Shown one piece after another: positions 35,928 to 44,743 of a stretch of DNA of 64,000 nucleotides. Where the stretch lies: NCBI GenBank assembly GCA_964445115.1, contig CAYUJU010000010.1, forward strand, positions 1-64,000, written 5' to 3'. The DNA comes from CAIJXJ01 sp964445115. Lineage in GTDB: Bacteria > Pseudomonadota > Gammaproteobacteria > Burkholderiales > Methylophilaceae. The translations under genes were made by a program, and so were the position numbers. The notes below the pieces were generated by a model. The model saw only the letters and a list, made by a program, of their open reading frames with translations. It made no database searches and was not told where the DNA came from. Positions within the stretch are counted from its first letter, which is position 1, and every line of letters starts with the position of its first letter.

Positions 35928-36760
35928 TGGAGATCATCACCCACATCCCCGAACTGCGGCAGCGCCTTGCGCGGGCCGGCCGTATCGCCTTCGTGCCCAC
36001 CATGGGCAATCTGCATGCCGGACACCTCTCACTGGTCCGCATGGCGAAGGCACATGCCGACACGGTCGTCGTGAGCATTTTCGTCAACCCCCTACAGTTC
36101 GGCCCCAACGAAGATTTGGCAAACTATCCGCGCACCCTGCAGACCGACTGCGAGAAACTGGCCGAAGCGGAGGCGGACATCCTGTTCACGCCCACCGAGG
36201 CAGACTTGTACCCGACGCCGCAAACCATCCAGATCGAGCCCTCCTCCATCGCCAGCGAACTCTGTGGCGCGCACCGCCCGGGGCATTTCAGGGGGGTGTG
36301 TACGGTGGTCGCCAAGCTATTCCACATCGTGCAACCGCAAGTGGCCTGTTTCGGCAGCAAGGATTTCCAGCAACTGTTCATCCTGCGCGAAATGGTGTCG
36401 CAGCTGAACATGCCGATCGAGATGCTGGCAGGCGAAACCGTTCGCGAAACCGATGGCCTCGCCATGAGTTCGCGTAACGGCTACCTCAAACCTGCACAGC
36501 GTCTTGAGGCACCGCGCCTGTATCGCGCGCTGCAGCAGGTTGTAATGGCGGTGCAACAGGGAAGTCGCGATTTCGATGCCATCGAGAGGCAAACCACGCA
36601 ATACCTGACGCAGTTGGGGTGGATCGTCGACTATATTGCCGTGCGCAGTGCGACGACGCTGTTTGCACCGATGCCCGAAGAAGACAAACTGGTCGTCCTC
36701 GGGGCTGCTCGACTGGGATCGACGCGGCTGATCGACAACATCGAATTTTGCACTGCGTGA
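35927..36760 (+). CDS. panC: pantoate--beta-alanine ligase
   Basis: Condenses pantoate and beta-alanine through a pantoyl-adenylate. 277 residues with FVPTMGNLHAGHLSLV (HxGH motif), VSIFVNPLQFGPNED, GHFRGVCTVVAKLF, and FGSKDFQQ / MSSRNGYL. Shares one base with the panB stop. Its last 13 bases overlap the -35 region of the panD promoter. Confidence 0.97.
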   Translation: MEIITHIPELRQRLARAGRIAFVPTMGNLHAGHLSLVRMAKAHADTVVVSIFVNPLQFGPNEDLANYPRTLQTDCEKLAEAEADILFTPTEADLYPTPQTIQIEPSSIASELCGAHRPGHFRGVCTVVAKLFHIVQPQVACFGSKDFQQLFILREMVSQLNMPIEMLAGETVRETDGLAMSSRNGYLKPAQRLEAPRLYRALQQVVMAVQQGSRDFDAIERQTTQYLTQLGWIVDYIAVRSATTLFAPMPEEDKLVVLGAARLGSTRLIDNIEFCTA

Positions 36761-36776
36761 CCCCAGGCATTATAAT
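36748..36776 (+). promoter_or_regulatory. promoter of panD
   Basis: TTGCAC (36748-36753), exactly 17 bases, then a perfect TATAAT (36771-36776). The -35 box lies inside the end of panC. It would start transcription about 28 bases before the panD ATG, giving panD its own control. Confidence 0.7.
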
Positions 36777-36810
36777 GCCCCCCTTTTCTTACGAATCAGG
36801 CAGATAGCCC

Positions 36811-37191
36811 ATGCAAAGAACCATGCTCAAATCCAAGCTGCACCGGGTGCGCGTGACGCATTCCGAGCTGGACTACGAGGGTTCCTGCGCCATCGACGAG
36901 AACCTGCTGGACGCCGCGGACATTCGCGAATATCAGCAGATAGAGATTTACAACGTCAACAATGGCGAGCGTTTCACCACGTATGCGATTCGTGCCGAGC
37001 GTAACTCAGGCATTATCTCGGTCAATGGCGCCGCTGCCCGCAAGGCCGCACCGGGCGACATCCTGATCATCGCCACCTACGCCACCTACAACGAAATCGA
37101 ACTGGAAAAGTTCGCACCGGAACTGGTGTACGTTGATGCGCTCAACCGTATCGTCAACAAGCGCCACGAGATTCCGGTTCAGGCCGCCTGA
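36811..37191 (+). CDS. panD: aspartate 1-decarboxylase (pyruvoyl enzyme)
   Basis: Makes beta-alanine for pantothenate. 126 residues, made as a proenzyme that self-cleaves between G24 and S25 (YEG-SCAID), the serine becoming the pyruvoyl group. Start region MQRTMLKSKLHRVRVTHSEL and the active-site Y58/T57-type region TTYAIRAERNSG match the family. Completes panB-panC-panD; terminated by a bidirectional hairpin. Confidence 0.97.
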   Translation: MQRTMLKSKLHRVRVTHSELDYEGSCAIDENLLDAADIREYQQIEIYNVNNGERFTTYAIRAERNSGIISVNGAAARKAAPGDILIIATYATYNEIELEKFAPELVYVDALNRIVNKRHEIPVQAA

Positions 37192-37222
37192 CGCCAAACA
37201 GCTTCAGGCTGCAGCGCACAAT

Positions 37223-37251
37223 AAAAAAGCCCGGGAATCCCGGGCTTTTTT
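37223..37251. terminator. bidirectional terminator between panD and the cytochrome gene
   Basis: Perfect 13-bp stem with A6/T6 outer arms and GCCCGGG/CCCGGGC core (37223-37235 with 37239-37251), 3-base loop. Confidence 0.92.
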
Positions 37252-37266
37252 ACGTCCTGAATCGTC

Positions 37267-37689
37267 TTACTTGACGGTCAGCAGGTAAGCAATGAAGTTA
37301 CCCTTTTCCTGAGCGGTACAGTCACGACCGATAATGTCCAGGCAGTGCTTCTCGAAGTTCTTTTCCACCTTGTCCAGGTTGGAGAAGCGCTTGGCGTTGG
37401 CAGAAGGTGCCAGCGGTTGAATCGCCTTGCCGGTCACAGCGTGCTTGCCAGCCTGAGCCGGGTTGGTGGTGTGGCAGGAAGCACATGCCACCTGCTTGCC
37501 GCGGATGGTCAGTTCGCGGTTGAAAAATGCCTTGCCATCGTCAGCGGAGAGACCAGCGGAGGTCTTGTCGATGTTCTTTGCAATGACTGCATACTTGTCA
37601 GCCAGCTTCTGGGCGGAAGCCTGATCGGCTTGGGCCGTGACGCTGGCGAATGCCAGAGCGGCGATCAGTCCAAGAGTGATATTACGCAT
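37267..37689 (-). CDS. SHP-like (DUF1924) monoheme c-type cytochrome
   Basis: Periplasmic cytochrome of 140 residues. Signal peptide MRNITLGLIAALAFASVTAQA, one heme motif CASCH at 69-73, an internal KHAVTGKAIQPLAPSANAKRFSN stretch and a second Cys pair (CLDIIGRDC) near 117-125, a pattern I associate with the sphaeroides-heme-protein (SHP)/DUF1924 family. Such cytochromes can bind O2 or NO at the heme. Family assignment is from memory. ATG at 37689 with GGAGAG upstream. Monocistronic. Confidence 0.82.
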   Translation of the reverse strand: MRNITLGLIAALAFASVTAQADQASAQKLADKYAVIAKNIDKTSAGLSADDGKAFFNRELTIRGKQVACASCHTTNPAQAGKHAVTGKAIQPLAPSANAKRFSNLDKVEKNFEKHCLDIIGRDCTAQEKGNFIAYLLTVK

Positions 37690-37790
37690 GAATACTCTCC
37701 TTACGATGTTGAAAATGATACTAACGCACGACGTTGACCAACAGTTTACCTGATTCAGCACCTTCTTGTCGCGTTCACACGGCCCTAACT

Positions 37791-37820
37791 AAAGAAGCCT
37801 GCACTCAGGCAGGCCTCTTT
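37791..37820 (-). terminator. terminator after the chemoreceptor gene
   Basis: Stem GCCTGC/GCAGGC extended by AAAGA/TCTTT arms with one mismatch (37791-37802 with 37809-37820); on the minus strand it ends in TTCTTTAGTT. It lies 18 bases past the stop codon. Confidence 0.7.
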
Positions 37821-37837
37821 GCGATGCTGGTTCCGCC

Positions 37838-38995
37838 TCAAACGGTGAACTTCGACACCATTTCGTTCAGGGCCGCTGCCTTCTGCGACAGATGCTGCGA
37901 CATGCCGTGGAACGCATTTGCCTCCTCTGCATTCTGACGCGACAGGCCTTCGATGTAGGTCACGGCTTCAGTAATTCCGCCGGTCGCTGCTTCCTGCTGG
38001 GTCGCGAGTGTCGCGATCGTATCGGACATCGACACGATCTCCTGCACAGCCCCTACGATACCATTCAGGGCATCTTCGGCCATCTTGGCGCTGCCAGCTG
38101 CCGCGTTCGCGTCCTGCTGTTTCTCCTGCACCGTACGGGCTACCTGCTGAGACTTGTTCTGCAGACTGGTGATGATCTGGGTGATTTCTTCCGTGGACTT
38201 GCTGGTACGCTGCGACAGGTTACGGACCTCGTCCGCCACCACCGCGAAGCCGCGACCGGCTTCACCGGCACGCGCTGCCTCAATCGCGGCGTTCAGGGCC
38301 AACAGATTGGTCTGCTCGGAAATGTCGCGAATCACCTGCATCACGGAACTGATCTTGTTGATTTCGTCCTGCAGCGAAGTGATGGACTCGGCGATCCCCT
38401 GCACATCATTCGAAATGGTATCCAGCGAGCGGATGGTTTCGCCGACAACCTTGCTGCCGCCGACCGCGGCAGAGTTGGCGCTCTTGGCAGAGGAGGCGAC
38501 ACGGTTGGCTTGCGCCGAGACGTCCTTCACCTGTCCGGCCAATTGCATGATGCTGCCAGCGATCTGTGCGGTGTGGTCCCCCTGGCTGGCGATCGCTTCC
38601 TTGGTACGCAACGCGATCGCGCTCATGTCATCGGCCGACCGCCCCAGTTCACCCGAGGTCTGGGTTACGCCCTGAATCAGCGTCGCGACCCCCTTGCGGG
38701 CACGGTCCGACTCATAGGCCATCCAGGAAAAATCATCCTTGCCCGCCAGCCCGAACCTCTTGGAGAGATCGCCGCTAGCGATGGTCATGAGGTTGCGGGC
38801 AATCGCTTCGGCTCTCTTGGCAGAACGAAAACCGAACCACAGCGCGGTAATCACGTTCAGAACCAGAAATGTGGCAATGACCGGGAGCGAGTTATCGAAG
38901 TACACCACGATAAACCCAACCCCCTCCAGCATCGAAAGGATCAGGAACTGCTTCTTCAAATTGAAATTCTGTATAAGCTTTTCCAGGATTTCCAT
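37838..38995 (-). CDS. methyl-accepting chemotaxis protein lacking a periplasmic sensor domain
   Basis: 385 residues: two adjacent TMs (about 17-33 and 37-56) joined by a loop of only a few residues, then a HAMP-like linker (about 57-110) and a full cytosolic signalling domain with the hairpin tip ISEQTNLLALNAAIEAARAGEAGRGFAVVADEVR near 225-258. There is no ligand-binding domain and no C-terminal CheR pentapeptide. It may sense membrane or energy state, or rely on a partner. Good RBS (GGTGGAG). No che or flagellar genes are nearby. Confidence 0.93.
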   Translation of the reverse strand: MEILEKLIQNFNLKKQFLILSMLEGVGFIVVYFDNSLPVIATFLVLNVITALWFGFRSAKRAEAIARNLMTIASGDLSKRFGLAGKDDFSWMAYESDRARKGVATLIQGVTQTSGELGRSADDMSAIALRTKEAIASQGDHTAQIAGSIMQLAGQVKDVSAQANRVASSAKSANSAAVGGSKVVGETIRSLDTISNDVQGIAESITSLQDEINKISSVMQVIRDISEQTNLLALNAAIEAARAGEAGRGFAVVADEVRNLSQRTSKSTEEITQIITSLQNKSQQVARTVQEKQQDANAAAGSAKMAEDALNGIVGAVQEIVSMSDTIATLATQQEAATGGITEAVTYIEGLSRQNAEEANAFHGMSQHLSQKAAALNEMVSKFTV

Positions 38996-39074
38996 CTTGA
39001 CTCCACCTTGAGGAAATATTTTTTGTTATCGTACAACGAATTCGAGACTTGAATACGCCCGCAGACGCAAGATT

Positions 39075-39761
39075 CTAGTTGTTTTCGCACAATCTACCAT
39101 AGTCCAGCAGACTAGCCACTACCCGATAGTCAGCAATCGCGCTAAAACTGACTTCTGCGATGAGCGGCGCCTCCAGGCGCTCACGCAGTGCCGACACGTT
39201 TTCTGCAGACGCGGCCATGCCAGGTTCGACATGATTCGCGACCCATCCCGCAATCGTCAAGCCGCGCGTGCGTATCGCCTCGGCAGTAAGCAAGGCGTGG
39301 CTGAGGCAACCGAGGCGCATCCCCACCACCAACACGACTGGCAACCCAAGGGCCACGGCCAGATCCGCCGTGTCTTCACGCGCGTTCAGGGGAACCCGAA
39401 ACCCGCCAACGCCCTCCACGACAAGCCTGTCGACCAAAGCACTCGCCTCGGCAAAGGCCGTTGTAATGCGGGACATTTCGATACGTTGCCCAGCCCATGC
39501 CGCCGCGACATGCGGCGCGACTGGCGGCTGGAACGCATAAGGATTCACGAGGGACAGCGGCAATTCGACGTTGGACGCCGTACGCAGAGAGTTGACGTCG
39601 TCCGACATCCAGACACCAGCTTCAAGCTGACATCCCGCTGCGACAGGTTTCATCCCTGCCGAGCGGAAGCCACGCTGGGCGAACCCGTAGACCAGCGCAG
39701 AGGAAATCAGGGTCTTGCCGACACCGGTGTCGGTGCCGGTCACGAAGTATCCGGCACTCAT
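39075..39761 (-). CDS. bioD: dethiobiotin synthetase
   Basis: ATP-dependent carboxylase that closes the ureido ring of biotin. 228 residues with P-loop GTDTGVGKT at 9-17, KPVAAGC (about 39-45), VEGVGGFRVPL and GLPVVLVVGMRLGCLSHALLTAEAI. Last gene of bioB-F-H-C-D; overlaps bioC by 4 bases. Confidence 0.97.
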   Translation of the reverse strand: MSAGYFVTGTDTGVGKTLISSALVYGFAQRGFRSAGMKPVAAGCQLEAGVWMSDDVNSLRTASNVELPLSLVNPYAFQPPVAPHVAAAWAGQRIEMSRITTAFAEASALVDRLVVEGVGGFRVPLNAREDTADLAVALGLPVVLVVGMRLGCLSHALLTAEAIRTRGLTIAGWVANHVEPGMAASAENVSALRERLEAPLIAEVSFSAIADYRVVASLLDYGRLCENN

Positions 39762-40621
39762 CGATGAAAGCTGACCGGACTGACGCCTGCGGGAAGCTCC
39801 GACTGCGGTGATTTCCAGGCATGTCCGTAGACCACTTCAAAGGTCGCCGGCAATTTGCCATCTTGCCGGAACTGCTCGTAATTCTCAGTCATCTGTTTCA
39901 GAAATCCCTTGCCTTCCAGCCCGCGCCGACGACCCTGGGCGGCATTTCGCGCACCGATCGCCTGCAGGTCGCGCATGACGCCGAGCACATCGTCATAAGT
40001 CAGGACAAAATGCTCCACATCCAATACTGGGGCCGTGAAGCCGTTGCGCACCAGCGCGTCGCCGATGTCATGCATATCGATGAAACGGCTGACGTGCACG
40101 TGTGCCGGATCGGCTGAGGAGGCGACACGTAACTCCTTGAGCGTATCGGGACCGAAAGTGCTGAACATCAGGAGTCCTTCAGGACGCAGTGCGCGCGACA
40201 GGCCGGCGAAGGTCCGATCCAGATCGTTGCACCACTGGATGGCCAGGCTGGACCAGACAAAGTCCAGGCTTTGGTCGGCCAACGGCAGTTGCTCAATATC
40301 GGCACAAATCGCGTGCCGAGGAGTACCCAGCCACTTTTTCCACCATGGCTGGGCCGACGAGGCGTGGCGCAGCATGCCCAAGGCGATATCCAGTGCGACC
40401 ACGCGACTATCGGGGTAGCGCTCTGCCAGACTGCGTGTCGCGTGGCCCGTGCCGGACCCGGCATCCAGTATCATGCGCGGCTTCAGGTTGATGTAATCAA
40501 GCCGTGACAGCATGCGCGCCCGCACCTCCTTCTGCAGGATGGCCGCCGCATCGTAGCTGGCCGCGGCACGGTCGAAACTTGCACGTACCCGTGCCTTGTC
40601 GATCAGGTATTCATCCTGCAT
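39758..40621 (-). CDS. bioC: malonyl-ACP O-methyltransferase
   Basis: SAM-dependent methyltransferase that caps malonyl-ACP so fatty-acid synthase can build pimeloyl-ACP methyl ester. 287 residues with SAM motif ILDAGSGTGHATRSLA near 49-64, the BioC-type N-terminus VRASFDRAAASYDAAA, and WSSLAIQWCNDLDRTF. ATG at 40621 (MQDEYLIDK) fits the family and overlaps bioH by 11 bases; a longer frame inside bioH is rejected. Confidence 0.95.
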   Translation of the reverse strand: MQDEYLIDKARVRASFDRAAASYDAAAILQKEVRARMLSRLDYINLKPRMILDAGSGTGHATRSLAERYPDSRVVALDIALGMLRHASSAQPWWKKWLGTPRHAICADIEQLPLADQSLDFVWSSLAIQWCNDLDRTFAGLSRALRPEGLLMFSTFGPDTLKELRVASSADPAHVHVSRFIDMHDIGDALVRNGFTAPVLDVEHFVLTYDDVLGVMRDLQAIGARNAAQGRRRGLEGKGFLKQMTENYEQFRQDGKLPATFEVVYGHAWKSPQSELPAGVSPVSFHR

Positions 40622-41378
40622 GGCTAGGGTTCCTGATGGCGGCAACAAAGGCCGCCGGGTGGGAGAGAAAGGGCGCATGCGAAGCGCCAGGAATTTCATG
40701 CAATTGCGCGTCCGGCAAGTGTTGCGCCATCCAGCGCGCCGCGGCGATGGGCGCCAGCGTGTCGCGATTGCCGTGGATCAACTGGACGGGCAGATGCAAC
40801 CCGGTACAAGCCGCGCGCAAATCTGTGTCCAGCAGCACTTCCAGCGCTGCCAGCATCACGTGCGGCGCCGGGGCCGGGCGGGAAGCAAACTGCTCCTGCA
40901 ACGCGCGCATCTGCTGACGCGAGGACTCCCCACCAAAGGCTTGCAGGCCGAGGAACCGTGACATGCTGGGATGATAGTCCGCCGCCACCTGCTCGGCGAA
41001 GTTTCGAAAGACTTCTGGAGCCACACCATGGTGCCAATCATGTTGATTGACGAAGCAGGGTGTGCTGCCGATCAGCACCAGCCGTTGCACGCGCTCAGGA
41101 AAGTCCAGCGCGAGCCGCATGGCCACCTCGCCGCCGAATGACCAGCCTGCCAGGATAGACTGCGGTGGCACGTGCCGTGCAACGACTTCCGCGATACGGG
41201 ACAAGGTATAGGGCTGACAGGCCGGACTGTGCCCCATGCCCGGCAAATCGATCAGATGCAGGCGGTAATCCTCTGCCAGGGCGTCGCACACCCCGCGCCA
41301 TACCCCCCCGTGCATGCCCCATCCGTGCAGGAACACCATATCCGGCCCGTGGCCGGTGATGTCGACATGTAACGTCAT
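40611..41378 (-). CDS. bioH: pimeloyl-ACP methyl ester carboxylesterase
   Basis: Alpha/beta hydrolase that removes the methyl cap from pimeloyl-ACP methyl ester. 255 residues: oxyanion motif LHGWGMHGGVW near 17-27, nucleophile elbow GWSFGG with S80, the catalytic aspartate near GNRDTLAP, and histidine in GASHAPFLSHP. Overlaps bioF by 4 bases. Position between bioF and bioC supports BioH over other hydrolases. Confidence 0.95.
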   Translation of the reverse strand: MTLHVDITGHGPDMVFLHGWGMHGGVWRGVCDALAEDYRLHLIDLPGMGHSPACQPYTLSRIAEVVARHVPPQSILAGWSFGGEVAMRLALDFPERVQRLVLIGSTPCFVNQHDWHHGVAPEVFRNFAEQVAADYHPSMSRFLGLQAFGGESSRQQMRALQEQFASRPAPAPHVMLAALEVLLDTDLRAACTGLHLPVQLIHGNRDTLAPIAAARWMAQHLPDAQLHEIPGASHAPFLSHPAAFVAAIRNPSHAG

Positions 41379-42547
41379 GCCACCACTATTTTTTCTGCGG
41401 CTTGTAAGGCAGCAATCAGGCGTGCGATGTGCTCGTGCCGATGTGCCGCGGAAAGCGAAATGCGAAGCCGTGCCGTGCCCTGTGGGACGGTGGGAGGGCG
41501 AATCGCCGGCACCAGAATGCCTTGCTCACGCAGGATCTCGCTCACGCGCAGCGCCGCCTCGTTACTCCCGACGATCAAGGGCTGGATTGGCGTATCTGAG
41601 GCGGCAAGCTGCCAGCGCTGCAGACGCAACCCGCTTTTCAGTGCTGCGATCAGGGATTGCAGTTGTTCGCGCCGCGCATGCTCCTGCTCGATGATGGGGA
41701 GCGCCGCCAGCAGCGCGCCCGCCAGTGCAGGCGGCGTAGCGGTGGTGTAAATGTAAGGACGCGCTTTCTGCAGCAGGTAATCGATCATGACCGGATCACC
41801 TGCCACGAAGGCTCCGGCAACGCCGGCCGCCTTGCCCAGGGTTGCCATGTAAATGATGCGAGAGCTGCTGACGCCGAAGTGTTCCAGCACGCCACGACCG
41901 TGTTGCCCCAGCACGCCGAAGCCGTGCGCATCATCCAGCATCAGCCAGGCATCGTAGCGTTCGCAGAGGGCGAGCAGCGCCGGCACGGGCGCCAGATCGC
42001 CGTCCATACTGAAGACCGCATCAGCGAGCACTAACTTTCGCTTGGCACTGCTTGCGGCCAACATCTGTTCCAACGCCTCCAGATCCTGATGGGCGTAGCG
42101 ATTAAGCGATGCACGCGACAGCACGGCCGCATCGTTCAGGGAGGCATGATTGAGTTTGTCGGCGAATATCGCATCATGGCGGCCAACCAGGGCCGTGACC
42201 ACCGCGAGGTTAGCCATGTAGCCGGTAGAGAAAGTCAGTGCGGCAGGCAGGCCAACGAACGCCGCCAGCGCCTGTTCCAGCATCTGGTGCATACGGTGAT
42301 GGCCGGTAATGAGGTGCGAGGCACCGCTGCCGGCGCCTGCCGAAGCCGCAGTCTCCTGCATGGCAGCGATCAGGCGCGGATCCGCCGCCAGCCCGAGGTA
42401 GTCGTTACTGCAGAACGACAGCACCTCGGCACCATCCACCTGCATCACAGGCTGCTGCATACCATCGACCAGCCGGCGGCGGCGCAGGAGGCCTTCCGAC
42501 TCACGCTGCGTCAACTCAGCCCTCAGGTCGGACCAGGGCGATGTCAC
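41375..42547 (-). CDS. bioF: 8-amino-7-oxononanoate synthase
   Basis: PLP enzyme condensing pimeloyl-ACP with alanine. 390 residues; PLP-lysine K239 in TLGKAAGVAGAFV, LDDAHGFGVLGQHGRG, and FCSNDYLGLA near the N-terminus. Separated from bioB by 9 bases and overlapping bioH by 4. Confidence 0.97.
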   Translation of the reverse strand: MTSPWSDLRAELTQRESEGLLRRRRLVDGMQQPVMQVDGAEVLSFCSNDYLGLAADPRLIAAMQETAASAGAGSGASHLITGHHRMHQMLEQALAAFVGLPAALTFSTGYMANLAVVTALVGRHDAIFADKLNHASLNDAAVLSRASLNRYAHQDLEALEQMLAASSAKRKLVLADAVFSMDGDLAPVPALLALCERYDAWLMLDDAHGFGVLGQHGRGVLEHFGVSSSRIIYMATLGKAAGVAGAFVAGDPVMIDYLLQKARPYIYTTATPPALAGALLAALPIIEQEHARREQLQSLIAALKSGLRLQRWQLAASDTPIQPLIVGSNEAALRVSEILREQGILVPAIRPPTVPQGTARLRISLSAAHRHEHIARLIAALQAAEKIVVA

Positions 42548-42556
42548 GCAGATTCC

Positions 42557-43546
42557 TTAACGTTGTTCCGGCTTGATGCCGAGCTTGGCAAACAGCGCCT
42601 GATCACGGCTGACATCCGGGTTGCCGGTGGTGAGGAGCTTCTCGCCGTAGAAAATCGAATTGGCGCCAGCAAGGAAACACAGGGCCTGCAGCTCATCGGT
42701 CATGCGCTCACGACCAGCGGACAGGCGCACATAGCTTTCCGGCATGGTAATCCGTGCAGCCGCAATAGTGCGGACGAACTCGAACGGATCGAGTTCCTCG
42801 GTGCCGTCCAACGGCGTCCCTTCGACCTGGGTCAGCAGGTTGATCGGCACGCTCTCGGGCGGTTGTTCCATGTTGGCCAGTTGCGCTAACAGACCAGCAC
42901 GCTGGTTGCGGGACTCGCCCATGCCAACAATGCCGCCACAGCAAACGTTGATGCCCACATCGCGCACGCGATCCAGCGTTTCCAGACGATCCTGGTAGGT
43001 GCGGGTGGAGATCACCTCACCGTAAAATTCCGGCGCCGTGTCGAGATTGTGGTTGTAGTAATCGAGGCCGGCTTCCTTCAGCTGTTCGGCTTGCCCTTCC
43101 TTCAGCATGCCCAGCGTGGCGCAAGTTTCGAGGCCCAGCGCCTTCACTTCCTCGATCATCTTCAGCACCGGCTCCAGATCGCGCTGCTTGGGACCACGCC
43201 AAGCCGCACCCATACAGAAGCGCGAGGCGCCGTTTTCCTTCGCGGCACGAGCAGCAGCAACCACTTCGTCCAGTTGCAGCAGGTCTTCGTTTTCCACACC
43301 CGTGTGGTAGCGGGCCGACTGCGGACAATAGCCGCAATCCTCAGAGCAGCCGCCGGTCTTGATCGACAGCAGGGTGCTAACCTGCACCGCGTTGGGATCG
43401 AAATGCTGGCGGTGGACAGACTGCGCCCGGAAGATCAGGTCGCTGAACGGCAATTCGAACAATGCCGCAATCTCGGCCACGCTCCAGCGATTCACCTCCT
43501 GCTTCGGCGTAGCGGGTTTCACGAATTCAATAGTGGTTTCAAGCAT
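42557..43546 (-). CDS. bioB: biotin synthase
   Basis: Radical-SAM enzyme that inserts sulfur into dethiobiotin. 329 residues with CxxxCxxC at C67, C71, C74 (CSEDCGYC), and the 2Fe-2S ligands in the CATLG and C(C)GGIVGMGES regions plus SAGRE. Overlaps the upstream membrane-protein gene by 8 bases, so the two are very probably cotranscribed. Confidence 0.98.
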   Translation of the reverse strand: MLETTIEFVKPATPKQEVNRWSVAEIAALFELPFSDLIFRAQSVHRQHFDPNAVQVSTLLSIKTGGCSEDCGYCPQSARYHTGVENEDLLQLDEVVAAARAAKENGASRFCMGAAWRGPKQRDLEPVLKMIEEVKALGLETCATLGMLKEGQAEQLKEAGLDYYNHNLDTAPEFYGEVISTRTYQDRLETLDRVRDVGINVCCGGIVGMGESRNQRAGLLAQLANMEQPPESVPINLLTQVEGTPLDGTEELDPFEFVRTIAAARITMPESYVRLSAGRERMTDELQALCFLAGANSIFYGEKLLTTGNPDVSRDQALFAKLGIKPEQR

Positions 43547-43964
43547 GTTCTACCTCAACAGTCATGTCCTGCCAGTTTTCCTTGTTGGCGCGCAAGATGT
43601 CACGAATGCCCAGTGGCAGGATCACCAGCAGACTGATCCCCCACACAGCCGGCCAGAACATCGGCAAGTGTAATGGGCCAAAATTGAGCACGCCCGGCAC
43701 CCAGTTCGACATCTGCGGGCTGAAATTCAGCACGACCACCAGCGAACCGGTGAGGCCGTAGAACCGATAACCGGCGGGATACAGATAATCGCGCACCCGC
43801 TGGTTGGGGTGATGTGCAATCGAAGCGTGTACGAAGATGGAGGCAGCGATCCACAGCAGCATCGGAATGATCAGTGGCATCAGCATGGTGGCGAGGATGG
43901 AAAGCTGGGTAAAAATCTTGGCGGCGCGCCGTTGCTCGGCGGCGGTAATGGTTTTCGCTGGCAT
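43539..43964 (-). CDS. unknown membrane protein cotranscribed with bioB
   Basis: Not recognised. 141 residues with about three hydrophobic spans: 25-48 (LATMLMPLIIPMLLWIAASIFVHA), a weaker one near 70-84 (GLTGSLVVVLNF) and 102-122 (MFWPAVWGISLLVILPLGI). The N-terminus is basic and the C-terminus acidic. ATG at 43964 is preceded by GGAGG. Its 3' end overlaps bioB by 8 bases, making it the first gene of the biotin operon; a role in biotin metabolism is possible but unproven. Confidence 0.75.
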   Translation of the reverse strand: MPAKTITAAEQRRAAKIFTQLSILATMLMPLIIPMLLWIAASIFVHASIAHHPNQRVRDYLYPAGYRFYGLTGSLVVVLNFSPQMSNWVPGVLNFGPLHLPMFWPAVWGISLLVILPLGIRDILRANKENWQDMTVEVEHA

Positions 43965-43998
43965 AATGTGGCCTCCATACCCTGAATGACAAAGCGGA

Positions 43999-44004
43999 AT
44001 TATA
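43999..44004 (-). promoter_or_regulatory. possible -10 box of the biotin operon
   Basis: Minus-strand TATAAT 35 bases upstream of the first gene of the operon. A weak TTGCGG (44024-44029) is 19 bases further upstream, overlapping the comF start. No clear BirA-type operator is visible. Confidence 0.35.
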
Positions 44005-44019
44005 GTCTGTCAACGCAAG

Positions 44020-44721
44020 GTGCCGCAATTGATTGACATTCGATCATTTTTTAATCAGGCCTTGTTCCCGCAACAATGCCTGCTGTGCGGCGACCGTGCC
44101 TCACACCTGCCACTCTGTACCGCATGCCGGCACGACCTACCTTGGCTGGACAATCCCTGCTGCCCGGTATGCGCCCTGCCGACCGCTGACGGTGCGACGT
44201 GTGGCGCCTGCCTGAAAAAACCGCCTGCCTTTGACGCGACACGTGCGGTGTTGCAATACGCCTACCCCTTCGACGCCTTGCTGCGTCGCCACAAATACGG
44301 CAACCTGCTGGCCGCCTCACGCCTGGCTGGGGCATTGTTGGCTGATCATCTTGACGCGATGCCGTTGCCTGATCTACTGATCCCGATGCCACTACATCCC
44401 TTGCGCCTGCGTGAACGGGGATTCAACCAGGCCAGCGAAATTGCACGGGTTGTCGGCCAGCGCCTGAATCTGCCCGTCATGATGCAAGCCTGCCAACGCA
44501 CGCGCAACACGCCCTCGCAGGCCGGGCTACCGCTGGCACAGCGCCGCACCAACCTCAAGGGAGCCTTCACTTGTACGGCTCCGCTTTCCGGGCGCCATGT
44601 CGCACTGGTGGATGACGTGATGACCACTGGCGCCAGCCTGGATGCGCTGGCCCGCACGGTGCGGCAAGCCGGCGCGGCGCGGGTGGATTGCTGGGTCGTG
44701 GCACGCACGCTACGGGATTGA
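44020..44721 (+). CDS. comF: ComF family protein
   Basis: Phosphoribosyltransferase-fold protein linked to DNA uptake/processing. 233 residues: N-terminal double zinc motif with C20, C23, C33, C36 and C48, C51, C61, C64, and a C-terminal PRPP loop VALVDDVMTTGASL near 190-203. The start is GTG at 44020 (weak AAGG upstream); it lies on the divergent spacer with the biotin operon. It converges on mshN with a 22-base gap and no visible terminator. Confidence 0.9.
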   Translation: MPQLIDIRSFFNQALFPQQCLLCGDRASHLPLCTACRHDLPWLDNPCCPVCALPTADGATCGACLKKPPAFDATRAVLQYAYPFDALLRRHKYGNLLAASRLAGALLADHLDAMPLPDLLIPMPLHPLRLRERGFNQASEIARVVGQRLNLPVMMQACQRTRNTPSQAGLPLAQRRTNLKGAFTCTAPLSGRHVALVDDVMTTGASLDALARTVRQAGAARVDCWVVARTLRD

Positions 44722-44743
44722 GCGCGCGTCGAGAAGATAAAGG

